Assembly (NCBI GenBank): GCA_903909415.1
Contig: CAIVVS010000342.1
Location: 1-23,725, forward strand
DNA length: 23,725 nt
Reading direction: 5' to 3'
From: an uncultured Pseudomonadota bacterium
GTDB lineage: Bacteria > Pseudomonadota > Gammaproteobacteria > Burkholderiales > SG8-39
Shown here: one piece after another, positions 7,062-13,366 of the stretch
Layout: each line of letters begins with the position of its first letter
Position numbering within the stretch: the first letter of the stretch is position 1
The notes under the pieces: generated by a model
What the model saw: the letters and a program-made list of their open reading frames with translations, nothing else
Told to the model about the DNA's origin: nothing
Databases searched by the model: none
Made by a program: the position numbers and the translations under genes

Positions 7062-8471
7062 ATGGACATCGCCGCCCCCGTCATCATCGACACCGCCTTC
7101 CGCTCCGCGCTGCGCCGCCTGCAGGCCGCCGACCGGGTGCAGGTCATCACCGAACCGGTCAACCCGGACTATGAAGTGGCCGCGGCGATGCGCAAGCTCG
7201 ACGGCGGGCCGGCGGTGCTGTTCACCGGCGTCACCGGGCACGCGGTGCCGGTGCTGGGCAACTTCCTCGCCTCGCGCGAGAACTGCGAGGCCGCCTTCGG
7301 CATGGACTACCGCGGCATCCGCGAGTTCGTCGGCCGCGCGATCTCCAACCCGATGCCGCCGGTGCTGGTGGCCAAAGGCCCGGCGCAGGACCACGTGCTG
7401 ACCAAGGACTTCGACATCGGCAAGCTGTTCCCGATCCTGCGCCACACGCAGGCCGACAGCGGCCGCTTCATCACCGCCGGCATGGTGATCGTGCGCGACC
7501 CGGACACCGGCGTGTACAACGCGTCCTACCACCGGCTGCAGGTGCTGGGACCGAACCGCACCGCGATCAAGCTGGACTTCGGCCGCCACCTGCGCGCCGC
7601 CTTCGAGCGCGCGCAGCGCCGCGGCCAACCGCTGCCGATCGCCGTGGTGATCGGCACCGACATCGGCGTGCACTACACCGCCGCGACCATGGGCGCACTG
7701 ATGCCCGAGTCGGCCGATGAACTCGCGGTGGCCGGCGGCCTGGCGGGTCGCCCGCTGCCGGTGGTCAAGTGCGTGACCCAGGACCTGCTGGTGCCGGCCG
7801 AGACCGAGATCGTGCTCGAAGGCGTGCTGCGCACCGACACCACGGTGCGCGAGGGCCCGTTCGCCGAGTTCGTCGGCTACCTGTCGCCCGAAGGCGACGC
7901 GCCGATCTTCGAGATCAGCGCCGTCACCCATCGCGACAACCCGGTGTACCACGCGATCAACGGCTACGGCCGCGAGACCATCATGCTGCGCAAGTACGTG
8001 CTCGAGGCGAGCCTGCTGAAGGCGCTGCAGGCGGCCACGCCGGTGGTGACCGACGTGGAGATGACCGCCGGCGGCCTGCACCGCTTCCACGCGGTGCTGT
8101 CCATCCGCAAGGCCTCACCCCAGCACGAGGGCTTCCAGCGCAACGCCATTCTCGCGTCCTTCGGCACGCTCAAGGACCTGGACATGGTGATCGCGGTGGA
8201 CGATGACATCGACATCCGCGATCCGATGGACGTGGAATACGCGCTGGCGATGCGCATGGAGGCGTCCAAGGACATCACCGTGATGCCGGGGACCCGCGGC
8301 CACGAGTACGTGCGCATCGGCGACAACGGCGTGCGCGCCAAGCTGGGCATCGATGCGACCGTGCCCTTCGCCGACCGCGAGCGCTTCAGGCGCGCGAGCT
8401 TCAACCCCGTGGACGTGGATCGCCTGAAGCCCACCGCGACCCTGCCGCCGGCGTTGAAGTGGCTGAAATAG
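7062..8471 (+). CDS. UbiD-family prenylated-FMN-dependent (de)carboxylase
   Basis: This 469-residue protein is a UbiD-superfamily decarboxylase, which removes (or adds) a carboxylate on aromatic, heteroaromatic or acrylic acids using prenylated FMN. By spacing against fungal Fdc1, the cofactor/metal ligands Asn153, His176 and Glu220 and the catalytic Arg158, Glu264 and Glu269 are all present (NASYHR, DFGRHL and EGPFAEF motifs). It should therefore be catalytically competent. The start has a GAGGAA site about 6 bp upstream. No ubiX-like prenyltransferase is in the window, so the cofactor must come from elsewhere in the genome. Lying 62 bp after the Bug gene, it is probably cotranscribed with it. 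A likely role is decarboxylation of a hydroxylated aromatic acid before or after the HpaB-like hydroxylation; the order cannot be told from sequence. Confidence 0.93.
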   Translation: MDIAAPVIIDTAFRSALRRLQAADRVQVITEPVNPDYEVAAAMRKLDGGPAVLFTGVTGHAVPVLGNFLASRENCEAAFGMDYRGIREFVGRAISNPMPPVLVAKGPAQDHVLTKDFDIGKLFPILRHTQADSGRFITAGMVIVRDPDTGVYNASYHRLQVLGPNRTAIKLDFGRHLRAAFERAQRRGQPLPIAVVIGTDIGVHYTAATMGALMPESADELAVAGGLAGRPLPVVKCVTQDLLVPAETEIVLEGVLRTDTTVREGPFAEFVGYLSPEGDAPIFEISAVTHRDNPVYHAINGYGRETIMLRKYVLEASLLKALQAATPVVTDVEMTAGGLHRFHAVLSIRKASPQHEGFQRNAILASFGTLKDLDMVIAVDDDIDIRDPMDVEYALAMRMEASKDITVMPGTRGHEYVRIGDNGVRAKLGIDATVPFADRERFRRASFNPVDVDRLKPTATLPPALKWLK

Positions 8472-8472
8472 A

Positions 8473-8513
8473 AATTAAAACAGCCACTTAGGTATATTTC
8501 GGTCCATTTTCCG
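8473..8513 (+). repeat. Intergenic direct repeat, left copy
   Basis: Starting two bases after the ubiD stop is an AT-rich element that reads AATTAAAACAGC, C, ACTTAGG, TATA, TTTCG, five variable bases, then TTTTCCG. A second copy in the same orientation lies at 13299-13338, with 31 identical positions over about 40 and a one-base gap. In this copy the right arm of the hairpin seen in the other copy is lost (GTATATTT instead of GCTGTTTT), so it is unlikely to terminate well. The element stands out sharply from the GC-rich surroundings and ends just before the ribosome site of the next Bug gene. Confidence 0.7.
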
Positions 8514-8524
8514 TCGAGGTGCCC

Positions 8525-9538
8525 ATGAAGACCCTGCCCATCGCCGCCAAGCGCCGTTCCCTGATCAAGGCTGCAGCCGCGGCCTCGGTTGCCACGGCGG
8601 TGTCCGGCCTGTTGCCCGGCATCGCCCGCGCCCAGGCCTTCCCGAGCAAGCCGCTGCGCCTGGTCGTCCCCTTCCCGGCCGGCGGCTCGGCCGACGTGAT
8701 GACGCGCCTGTTCGCCGCCGTCGCCACCCAGCGGCTCGGCCAGCAGGTGCTGGTGGAGAACCGCGCCGGGGCCGGCGGCAACATCGCCGCCGAGTACGTC
8801 GCCAAGGGCCCGGCCGACGGCTACACCCTGCTGCTCGCCGGCCAGGCCATCCTCGCGATCAACCCGGTGCTGTATCCCAAGATCGGCTATGACCCGGCCA
8901 AGGACCTGGCCTTCGTGAGCATGCTCTCCAGCAGCGCCAACGTGCTGCTGGTGAACCCGTCCCAGGTGCCGGCGAAGAACATGGCCGAGTTCGTCGCCCT
9001 GGCGCGCGCCAAGCCCGGTTCGATCTCCTACGGCTCGAACGGCTCCGGGTCGCTCACGCACCTGACCACCGAAGTGTTTGCCAATGCGGCGGGCGCGAAG
9101 TTCCTGCACGTGCCCTACAAGGGCGCGGCGCCGCTGATGGTGGACCTGATGGGCGCGACCCTCGGATTCACCTTCACCGCCACCCCGGTGGCCGTGCCGC
9201 TGGTGCGCGAGGGGAAGCTGCGGGCGCTGGCGGTCACGACCCGGGGCCGGAATCCCCAGCTGCCCGACGTGCCGACGCTGGTCGAGTCCGGCTTTCCCGC
9301 GCTCGACCTGCCGACCTGGTTCGGCTTCCTCGCGCCGTCCGGCACCCCCGCGCCGGTGCTGTCGGTCCTGCGCAAGGAGTTTGCCGAGGTCCTCGCCAGT
9401 AAGGAGTACGGCGAGGCGCTGGCCAAGAATGCCAGCGAACTGATGCCGGTCGGCCCGGATGCGGCCGATGCCTTCCTCGCCAACGAGCGCAAGCTCTGGG
9501 CCAGCGCGGTCAGGGCCAGTGGCGCGAAGGTCGACTGA
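8525..9538 (+). CDS. Bug/TctC-family substrate-binding protein with twin-arginine-like signal
   Basis: This 337-residue Bug-family periplasmic receptor carries the usual motifs PFPAGG (49-54), VENRAGAGG (77-85) and DGYTLLLAG, and a C-terminal LPDVPTLVESGFPALDLPTWFG segment. The N-terminus reads AAKRRSLIKAAAAASVATA and ends near ARAQA at about residue 36. The RRSLIK core resembles a Tat signal, unlike the plain Sec signals of the other two Bug proteins here. A GTG at 8519 is also in frame, but it overlaps the GAGG ribosome site of the ATG at 8525, which is therefore chosen. It is a close paralogue of the protein at 6016-6999, sharing near-identical DNA around the GTGCTGGTGGAGAACCGC stretch. 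It follows ubiD by 53 bp. No TctAB partner is present and its ligand is unknown. Confidence 0.92.
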   Translation: MKTLPIAAKRRSLIKAAAAASVATAVSGLLPGIARAQAFPSKPLRLVVPFPAGGSADVMTRLFAAVATQRLGQQVLVENRAGAGGNIAAEYVAKGPADGYTLLLAGQAILAINPVLYPKIGYDPAKDLAFVSMLSSSANVLLVNPSQVPAKNMAEFVALARAKPGSISYGSNGSGSLTHLTTEVFANAAGAKFLHVPYKGAAPLMVDLMGATLGFTFTATPVAVPLVREGKLRALAVTTRGRNPQLPDVPTLVESGFPALDLPTWFGFLAPSGTPAPVLSVLRKEFAEVLASKEYGEALAKNASELMPVGPDAADAFLANERKLWASAVRASGAKVD

Positions 9539-9698
9539 ACCGTCTCCGGGCCGGATTGCCGCTCGCCCGGGGCGGGGGTGGCCCGGTCCGGGCCCGGCGC
9601 CGGCCTGCGCGCAGTTGTGAAGCTTCGTCAAGCCGACATCCGCCTGTTGATTCTGTGATAGCTTGTCTGCGGAAGTCATCCGTACCCTGGGAGGGGCG

Positions 9699-9971
9699 AT
9701 GGACGTCAAGGACTTGCGGTTTTTCGTGGCGGTGTACGAGCTGCGCGGTTTCGCCCAGGCCAGCGGCCGCCTGAACACGGTGCAGTCCAACGTGTCCTCC
9801 CGCATCATCCGGCTGGAGGACCTGATCGGCGCCCCCCTGTTCCTGCGCCATCGCCGCGGCGTGCTGCCGACGCCGCGCGGCGACATGCTCTATGCCTACG
9901 CCAAGCGCGTGCTCGCGCTGGTCGAGGAAGCCACCACCGAGGTCAAGGCCGGCAAGGACATCGCCGCCTGA
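9699..9971 (+). CDS. Single-domain LysR-type HTH protein (no effector domain)
   Basis: This 90-residue protein contains a complete LysR-type winged helix-turn-helix: MDVKDLRFFVAVYELRGF, then ASGRLNTVQSNVSSRIIRLEDLIGAPLF (about 21-48, recognition helix within), then the wing and the linker helix MLYAYAKRVLALVEEATTEV. It ends with a clean stop, where a normal LysR would continue for another 200 residues as the periplasmic-binding-like effector domain. Only 55 bp separate it from the convergent FmdB gene, so no remnant of that domain exists nearby. A GGGAGG site precedes the ATG. The preceding 160-bp gap contains the palindrome GAAGCTTC at 9619-9626. It could be a naturally short DNA-binding protein, which I believe occur in this group, or a truncation. 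Without an effector domain it cannot sense a ligand in the usual way. Confidence 0.8.
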   Translation: MDVKDLRFFVAVYELRGFAQASGRLNTVQSNVSSRIIRLEDLIGAPLFLRHRRGVLPTPRGDMLYAYAKRVLALVEEATTEVKAGKDIAA

Positions 9972-9986
9972 CCCGCGGCCGTCGCC

Positions 9987-10003
9987 GGCAGGCCTGCCCT
10001 GCC
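9987..10003. terminator. Possible hairpin between convergent lysR-like and fmdB genes
   Basis: GGCAGG (9987-9992) pairs with CCTGCC (9998-10003) around a 5-base loop in the 55-bp gap between convergent genes. The same bases also form a perfect 12-bp palindrome at 9987-9998. There is no U-tract, so intrinsic termination is doubtful. Confidence 0.25.
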
Positions 10004-10026
10004 CCAGGCTGCGGCCAATCCCTGCT

Positions 10027-10302
10027 TCAGCGGTAAAGCACTTCCGGCCCGCCGGTTCCCACGGTGCGTTCGTACACCCCGTCTTCCGCCTTGGTGTACT
10101 TGGTCATGCCGGAATTCTTCACCGCCTGGTCGCTGGTCGAATAGCGCCCGCCCAGCGCCACCGCGCAGATCTGCCGCTCGCAGGGCTTGCCGCAGGTCGG
10201 GCACGCGGTGAGTTTCTCGTCGGCCATGCGCTGGAACACGGTGAAGCGCCCGTTGCACTGGTCGCAGGGGCCGGGGGTCGGGGCATAGTCGTACAGCGGC
10301 AT
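10027..10302 (-). CDS. FmdB-family zinc-ribbon protein
   Basis: This 91-residue protein begins MPLYDYAPT and has a CxxC...CxxC zinc ribbon (Cys13/Cys16 and Cys34/Cys37), the layout of the FmdB-family putative regulatory proteins. Those usually start with MPxYDY/FxC. The C-terminal half contains VALGGRYSTSDQAVKNSGMTKYT and is probably flexible. The ATG at 10302 is preceded by GAGAGG. Upstream extension of the frame to 10611 is rejected because the family always starts at the MPLYDY strand. FmdB proteins are small, widespread and of unclear function, often in amide or one-carbon metabolism loci. It is a lone minus-strand gene between the short LysR and the Kef antiporter. A link to the neighbouring catabolic genes is not evident. 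Confidence 0.85.
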   Translation of the reverse strand: MPLYDYAPTPGPCDQCNGRFTVFQRMADEKLTACPTCGKPCERQICAVALGGRYSTSDQAVKNSGMTKYTKAEDGVYERTVGTGGPEVLYR

Positions 10303-10652
10303 GGCGGGCCTCTCGAAGGCAACTGGCTCGGGGCAGGAAGGCAACGCGGGGATTCTAGCAGCGGGACGCCATGGCCATGCGTTGCGGGCCGGTGTCGCGC
10401 GCACCGCTCCGGCGCCACGCCATGGCTGATGTTCATGATCCAGCCGCGGGATATCCCGCATACTCAGGTCTGCGTACTCGAATCGACCGGCCGTCCTTGC
10501 CGGCCCACCGCCGGACCCGGGCGGGCGCGGCGCCATCAGCCAGGCCGGAACAGGCAGAGGCACGCAGGCGCCGGCGTGCCGCAACTCGTTCAGCCCGCCT
10601 GGCGACCTCACCGGGCCTGCCCGGCCCTTCCCTTCCCCTTCGAGGACGTTTG
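10303..10652. other. 350-bp intergenic region between divergent fmdB and Kef-type genes
   Basis: No convincing gene is present on either strand; the open frames that cross it are GC-rich extensions of the flanking genes. It must hold the promoters of fmdB (minus) and the antiporter (plus), but I see no clear -35/-10 pair. The one notable structure is a perfect 14-bp palindrome at 10446-10459, listed separately. GAGG at 10642-10645 is the ribosome site of the antiporter. Confidence 0.6.
10446..10459. promoter_or_regulatory. Perfect 14-bp palindrome, candidate operator
   Basis: GCGGGATATCCCGC is a perfect palindrome centred on the EcoRV-like GATATC, about 194 bp upstream of the antiporter start and 144 bp upstream of the fmdB start. 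Its place in a divergent intergenic region suggests a dimeric regulator site. No regulator can be assigned, and chance is possible in such GC-rich DNA. Confidence 0.35.
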
Positions 10653-12359
10653 ATGGAACACAACGTTCCGCTGATCACCACGCTTGCGGCCGCGCTGGGC
10701 ACGGCCCTGGTGCTGGGCTTCGCGGCCGAGCGCCTGAAGCTGCCCGCCCTGGTGGGCTACCTCGTCGCCGGCATCCTGATCGGACCGGCGACCCCGGGCT
10801 TCGTGGCCGACGTGGGCATCGCATCCCAGCTGTCGGAGATCGGGGTCATGCTGCTGATGTTCGGCGTGGGCCTGCATTTCTCGATGGAGGACCTGCTCGC
10901 GGTGCGGCGCATCGCCGTGCCCGGTGCCGTCGTGCAGATGGGCCTGGCCACGGTGCTGGGCATGGCCATGGCCTGGTGGATGGGCTGGAGCACCGGCAGC
11001 GGCCTGATCTTCGGGCTGTCGCTGTCCTGCGCCAGCACGGTGGTGCTGCTCAAGGCGCTGGAGGCGCGCGGCGTCCTGAGCAGCATGAACGGGAAGATCG
11101 CGGTCGGCTGGCTGGTGGTCGAGGACCTGGCGATGGTGCTGGTGCTGGTGCTGATGCCCCCGCTGGCGGGCGTCCTGCTGGGAGATGCGGCCGGCGCCGC
11201 GGCCGATGCGGGCCCGCTGTGGGTCACCATCGCCAAGACCCTGCTGCAGGTGTCCGCCTTCATTGCGCTGATGCTGGTGGTCGGGCGTCGCGCGCTGCCC
11301 TGGCTGATGATGCAGGTGGCGCGCACCGGCTCGCGCGAGCTGTTCACGCTCTCCGTGGTCGCCACCGCGATCGGCATCGCCTACGGGGCCGCGGTCCTGT
11401 TCAGCGTGTCGTTCGCGCTGGGCGCCTTTTTCGCCGGCACCGTGATGCGCGAATCCGACCTCAGCCACCGCGCCGCCGAGGAGTCGCTGCCGCTGCGCGA
11501 CGCCTTCTCGGTGCTGTTCTTCGTGTCCGTGGGCATGCTGTTCGACCCCACCGTGCTGCTCTCGCAACCGCTGCACGTGCTGGGCGTGGTCGCGGTGGTG
11601 ATGCTGGGCAAGTCGCTGGCGGCAGCGGCGATCGTCCTTGCGTTCCGCTACCCGCTGAACACGGCGCTCACCGTCGCCGCGAGCCTGGCGCAGATCGGCG
11701 AGTTCTCCTTCATCCTCGCAGGCCTGGGCCTGACGCTGGGGCTGCTTCCCCAGGAAGGCGTGAGCCTGGTGCTGGCCGGCGCGCTGATCTCGATCGCGCT
11801 CAACCCGCTGCTGTTCGCCACCATCGAACCGGTGCGCAACTGGGTGCTGCGGCGCTCGGCGTTCGCGCGGCGGCTGGAACGCCGCCAGGACCCGTACGCA
11901 GAGGTGCCGCAGGGCACGGCGCGCCGCTTCCTCGAGGGCCAGGTGGTGATCGTCGGCTATGGCCGCGTCGGCCGGCGCATCGCGGCAGCGCTGGAAGGCC
12001 GCGGCATCCCTTACGTGGTCGCGGAGCAGAACCGCGAGCTGGTCGAGGCACTGCGCGAACGCGGGGTGGTGGCGGTCTCGGGCAACGCCGGCGAGCCGGG
12101 CGTGCTGATACAGGCCCACATCGCGCAGGCGGCGATGCTGGTGATCGCCAGCCCGGACACCGTGCACGTGCAGCAGATGGCGGCCACGGCGCGCGCGCTC
12201 AATCCCGGCATCGAGATCGTGCTGCGCACCCACAGCGAGGAGGAGTCCGAGCTGTTCCAGGGGCTGGGCCTGGGCAAGGTGTTCTTCGGCGAGGAGGAAC
12301 TCGCGCGCGGCATCACCAGCCACGTGCTGGAGCGCTTCGCGCCGCAGTCGCCGCCCTAG
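10653..12359 (+). CDS. ybaL: Kef-type monovalent cation/proton antiporter (YbaL-like, CPA2 with RCK domain)
   Basis: This 568-residue inner-membrane protein has a CPA2 antiporter domain of about 12 hydrophobic segments (residues 1 to about 390), followed by a cytoplasmic TrkA-N/RCK domain from about 429. The latter contains the nucleotide-binding motif VIVGYGRVGRRIA (GxGxxG at 435-440). The N-terminal HNVPLITTLAAALGTALVLG, LVGYLVAGILIGPATPGFVADV and IGVMLLMFGVGLHFS closely recall E. coli YbaL. It would exchange K+ or Na+ for protons under nucleotide control. The start at 10653 has GAGG 7 bp upstream and begins the first membrane helix; the frame is open further upstream but that extension lacks family sequence. 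It looks like a housekeeping gene between catabolic modules. It is followed after 68 bp by the isocitrate lyase-like gene. Confidence 0.93.
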   Translation: MEHNVPLITTLAAALGTALVLGFAAERLKLPALVGYLVAGILIGPATPGFVADVGIASQLSEIGVMLLMFGVGLHFSMEDLLAVRRIAVPGAVVQMGLATVLGMAMAWWMGWSTGSGLIFGLSLSCASTVVLLKALEARGVLSSMNGKIAVGWLVVEDLAMVLVLVLMPPLAGVLLGDAAGAAADAGPLWVTIAKTLLQVSAFIALMLVVGRRALPWLMMQVARTGSRELFTLSVVATAIGIAYGAAVLFSVSFALGAFFAGTVMRESDLSHRAAEESLPLRDAFSVLFFVSVGMLFDPTVLLSQPLHVLGVVAVVMLGKSLAAAAIVLAFRYPLNTALTVAASLAQIGEFSFILAGLGLTLGLLPQEGVSLVLAGALISIALNPLLFATIEPVRNWVLRRSAFARRLERRQDPYAEVPQGTARRFLEGQVVIVGYGRVGRRIAAALEGRGIPYVVAEQNRELVEALRERGVVAVSGNAGEPGVLIQAHIAQAAMLVIASPDTVHVQQMAATARALNPGIEIVLRTHSEEESELFQGLGLGKVFFGEEELARGITSHVLERFAPQSPP

Positions 12360-12427
12360 CGCCCCCCGCCGCGCTAGACTCGCCACCCGACACACCTCCC
12401 GACATATCACCGACAAGGATGCACGGC

Positions 12428-13291
12428 ATGGCCAACCCGATACTGCGCAGGAAACTGGACGCGCGCGAGTTCTTCGTCGCCCCCGGCATGCAGGACATGA
12501 TCTCCACGGTGGTGGCCAACAAGGTCGGCTTCGACATCGTCTACGGCACCGGCTACTGGATGACCGCGTCGTCGCTGGGCCTGCCCGACGCCGGCATCGC
12601 CACGTACACGCAGATGCTGGACCGCATGGCGACGCTGGTGAAGACCAGCAACGCCGCGGTGATCGCCGATGCCGACACCGGCTACGGCGGGCTGCTGAAC
12701 GTGCACCACACGGTGCGCGGCTACGAGGCCGCCGGGGTGACCGCGATCCAGATCGAGGACCAGGAGTTCCCCAAGAAGTGCGGCCACACGCCGTTCAAGC
12801 GCTGCATCCCGACCGGGGACATGGTCGAGAAGATCAAGGTCGCCTGCGAGGCGCGCGAGGACAAGGAGAACTTCCTGGTCATCGCCCGCACCGACTCACG
12901 CGCCGCCGACGGCGTGGACGCCGCGATGCGCAGGCTCGAGGCCTATGACAAGGCAGGCGCGGACGTGCTGTTCTTCGAGGCGCCGCAGTCCGAGGAAGAG
13001 ATGCGGCGCGCCTGTGCCGCCTTCGACAAGCCGATGATGGCCAACATGGCCGACGGCGGGAAGACGCCGATCCTGCCTGCCAGCGTGCTCAAGGAGATCG
13101 GCTACGCCTATGCGATCTTCCCGGCGATGACCAGCCTGATGGCGGCGCATGCCATGGAACAGGGCCTGCGCCACCTCAAGGAAACCGGCACCAGCCTGAC
13201 GCCGGACATCCCGATGTTCGACTTCAACGAGTTCAGCCGGCTGATCGGCTTCGACCACGTGTGGGAGTTCGAGAAACGCTGGGCCAAGTAA
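12428..13291 (+). CDS. Isocitrate lyase/PEP mutase superfamily enzyme
   Basis: This 287-residue TIM-barrel enzyme belongs to the isocitrate lyase/PEP mutase superfamily, which cleaves or forms C-C or P-C bonds next to a carboxylate. The Mg-binding ADADTGYGG (Asp81/Asp83), the IQIEDQEFPKKCGH segment with the lyase-type KKCGH loop (116-120), and the later IARTDSRA and VLFFEAPQ strands are present. The catalytic-loop cysteine favours a lyase (2-methylisocitrate-, dimethylmalate- or oxaloacetate-type) over a PEP mutase. The C-terminus FDFNEFSRLIGFDHVWEFEKRW is typical of the uncharacterised carboxyvinyl-carboxyphosphonate mutase-like group. An ATG at 12419 is possible, but AAGGA directly abuts it, so the ATG at 12428 is chosen. 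It is 68 bp after the antiporter and is followed by a terminator-like hairpin. Methylcitrate cycle neighbours are absent, so it is probably not prpB. Confidence 0.9.
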   Translation: MANPILRRKLDAREFFVAPGMQDMISTVVANKVGFDIVYGTGYWMTASSLGLPDAGIATYTQMLDRMATLVKTSNAAVIADADTGYGGLLNVHHTVRGYEAAGVTAIQIEDQEFPKKCGHTPFKRCIPTGDMVEKIKVACEAREDKENFLVIARTDSRAADGVDAAMRRLEAYDKAGADVLFFEAPQSEEEMRRACAAFDKPMMANMADGGKTPILPASVLKEIGYAYAIFPAMTSLMAAHAMEQGLRHLKETGTSLTPDIPMFDFNEFSRLIGFDHVWEFEKRWAK

Positions 13292-13298
13292 AAAAATG

Positions 13299-13338
13299 AA
13301 TTAAAACAGCTACTTAGGCTGTTTTCGCGTGTTTTCCG
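13299..13338 (+). repeat. Intergenic direct repeat, right copy
   Basis: This is the second copy of the element at 8473-8513, again starting a few bases after the stop codon of a plus-strand gene. Shared blocks are AATTAAAACAGC, ACTTAGG, TTTCG and TTTTCCG in the same order and orientation. In this copy the centre folds into the perfect hairpin listed as a terminator at 13303-13325. Confidence 0.7.
13303..13325. terminator. Bidirectional intrinsic terminator between convergent genes
   Basis: AAAACAGC (13303-13310) and GCTGTTTT (13318-13325) form a perfect 8-bp stem around the 7-base loop TACTTAG. The A-run on one side and T-run on the other would give a U-tract in either direction. It lies between the stop of the isocitrate lyase-like gene (13291) and the stop of the convergent korB-like gene (13367). 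The stem has only four G:C pairs, so strength is moderate. Confidence 0.6.
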
Positions 13339-13366
13339 GGTGCGGGGCCTGCGCGCCCGGCCAGGC

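Noticed and set aside
8473..8513. Intrinsic terminator after ubiD
   Set aside because: The right arm GTATATTT pairs with AAAACAGC at only about half the positions, so a stable hairpin is not supported even though the sister copy at 13303-13325 forms one.
9539..9698. A clear sigma-70 promoter for the short LysR gene
   Set aside because: TTGATT and GATAGC hexamers occur, but spacing to a matching partner is poor, so no promoter is called.
10371..10652. N-terminal extension of the Kef-type antiporter
   Set aside because: The added 94 residues are low-complexity and not family-like; the ATG at 10653 has a GAGG site and starts the first membrane helix as in YbaL.
12428..13291. prpB (2-methylisocitrate lyase)
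   Set aside because: The superfamily fits, but no prpC/prpD neighbours exist and the C-terminal segment resembles the uncharacterised mutase-like group, so the specific name is not supported.
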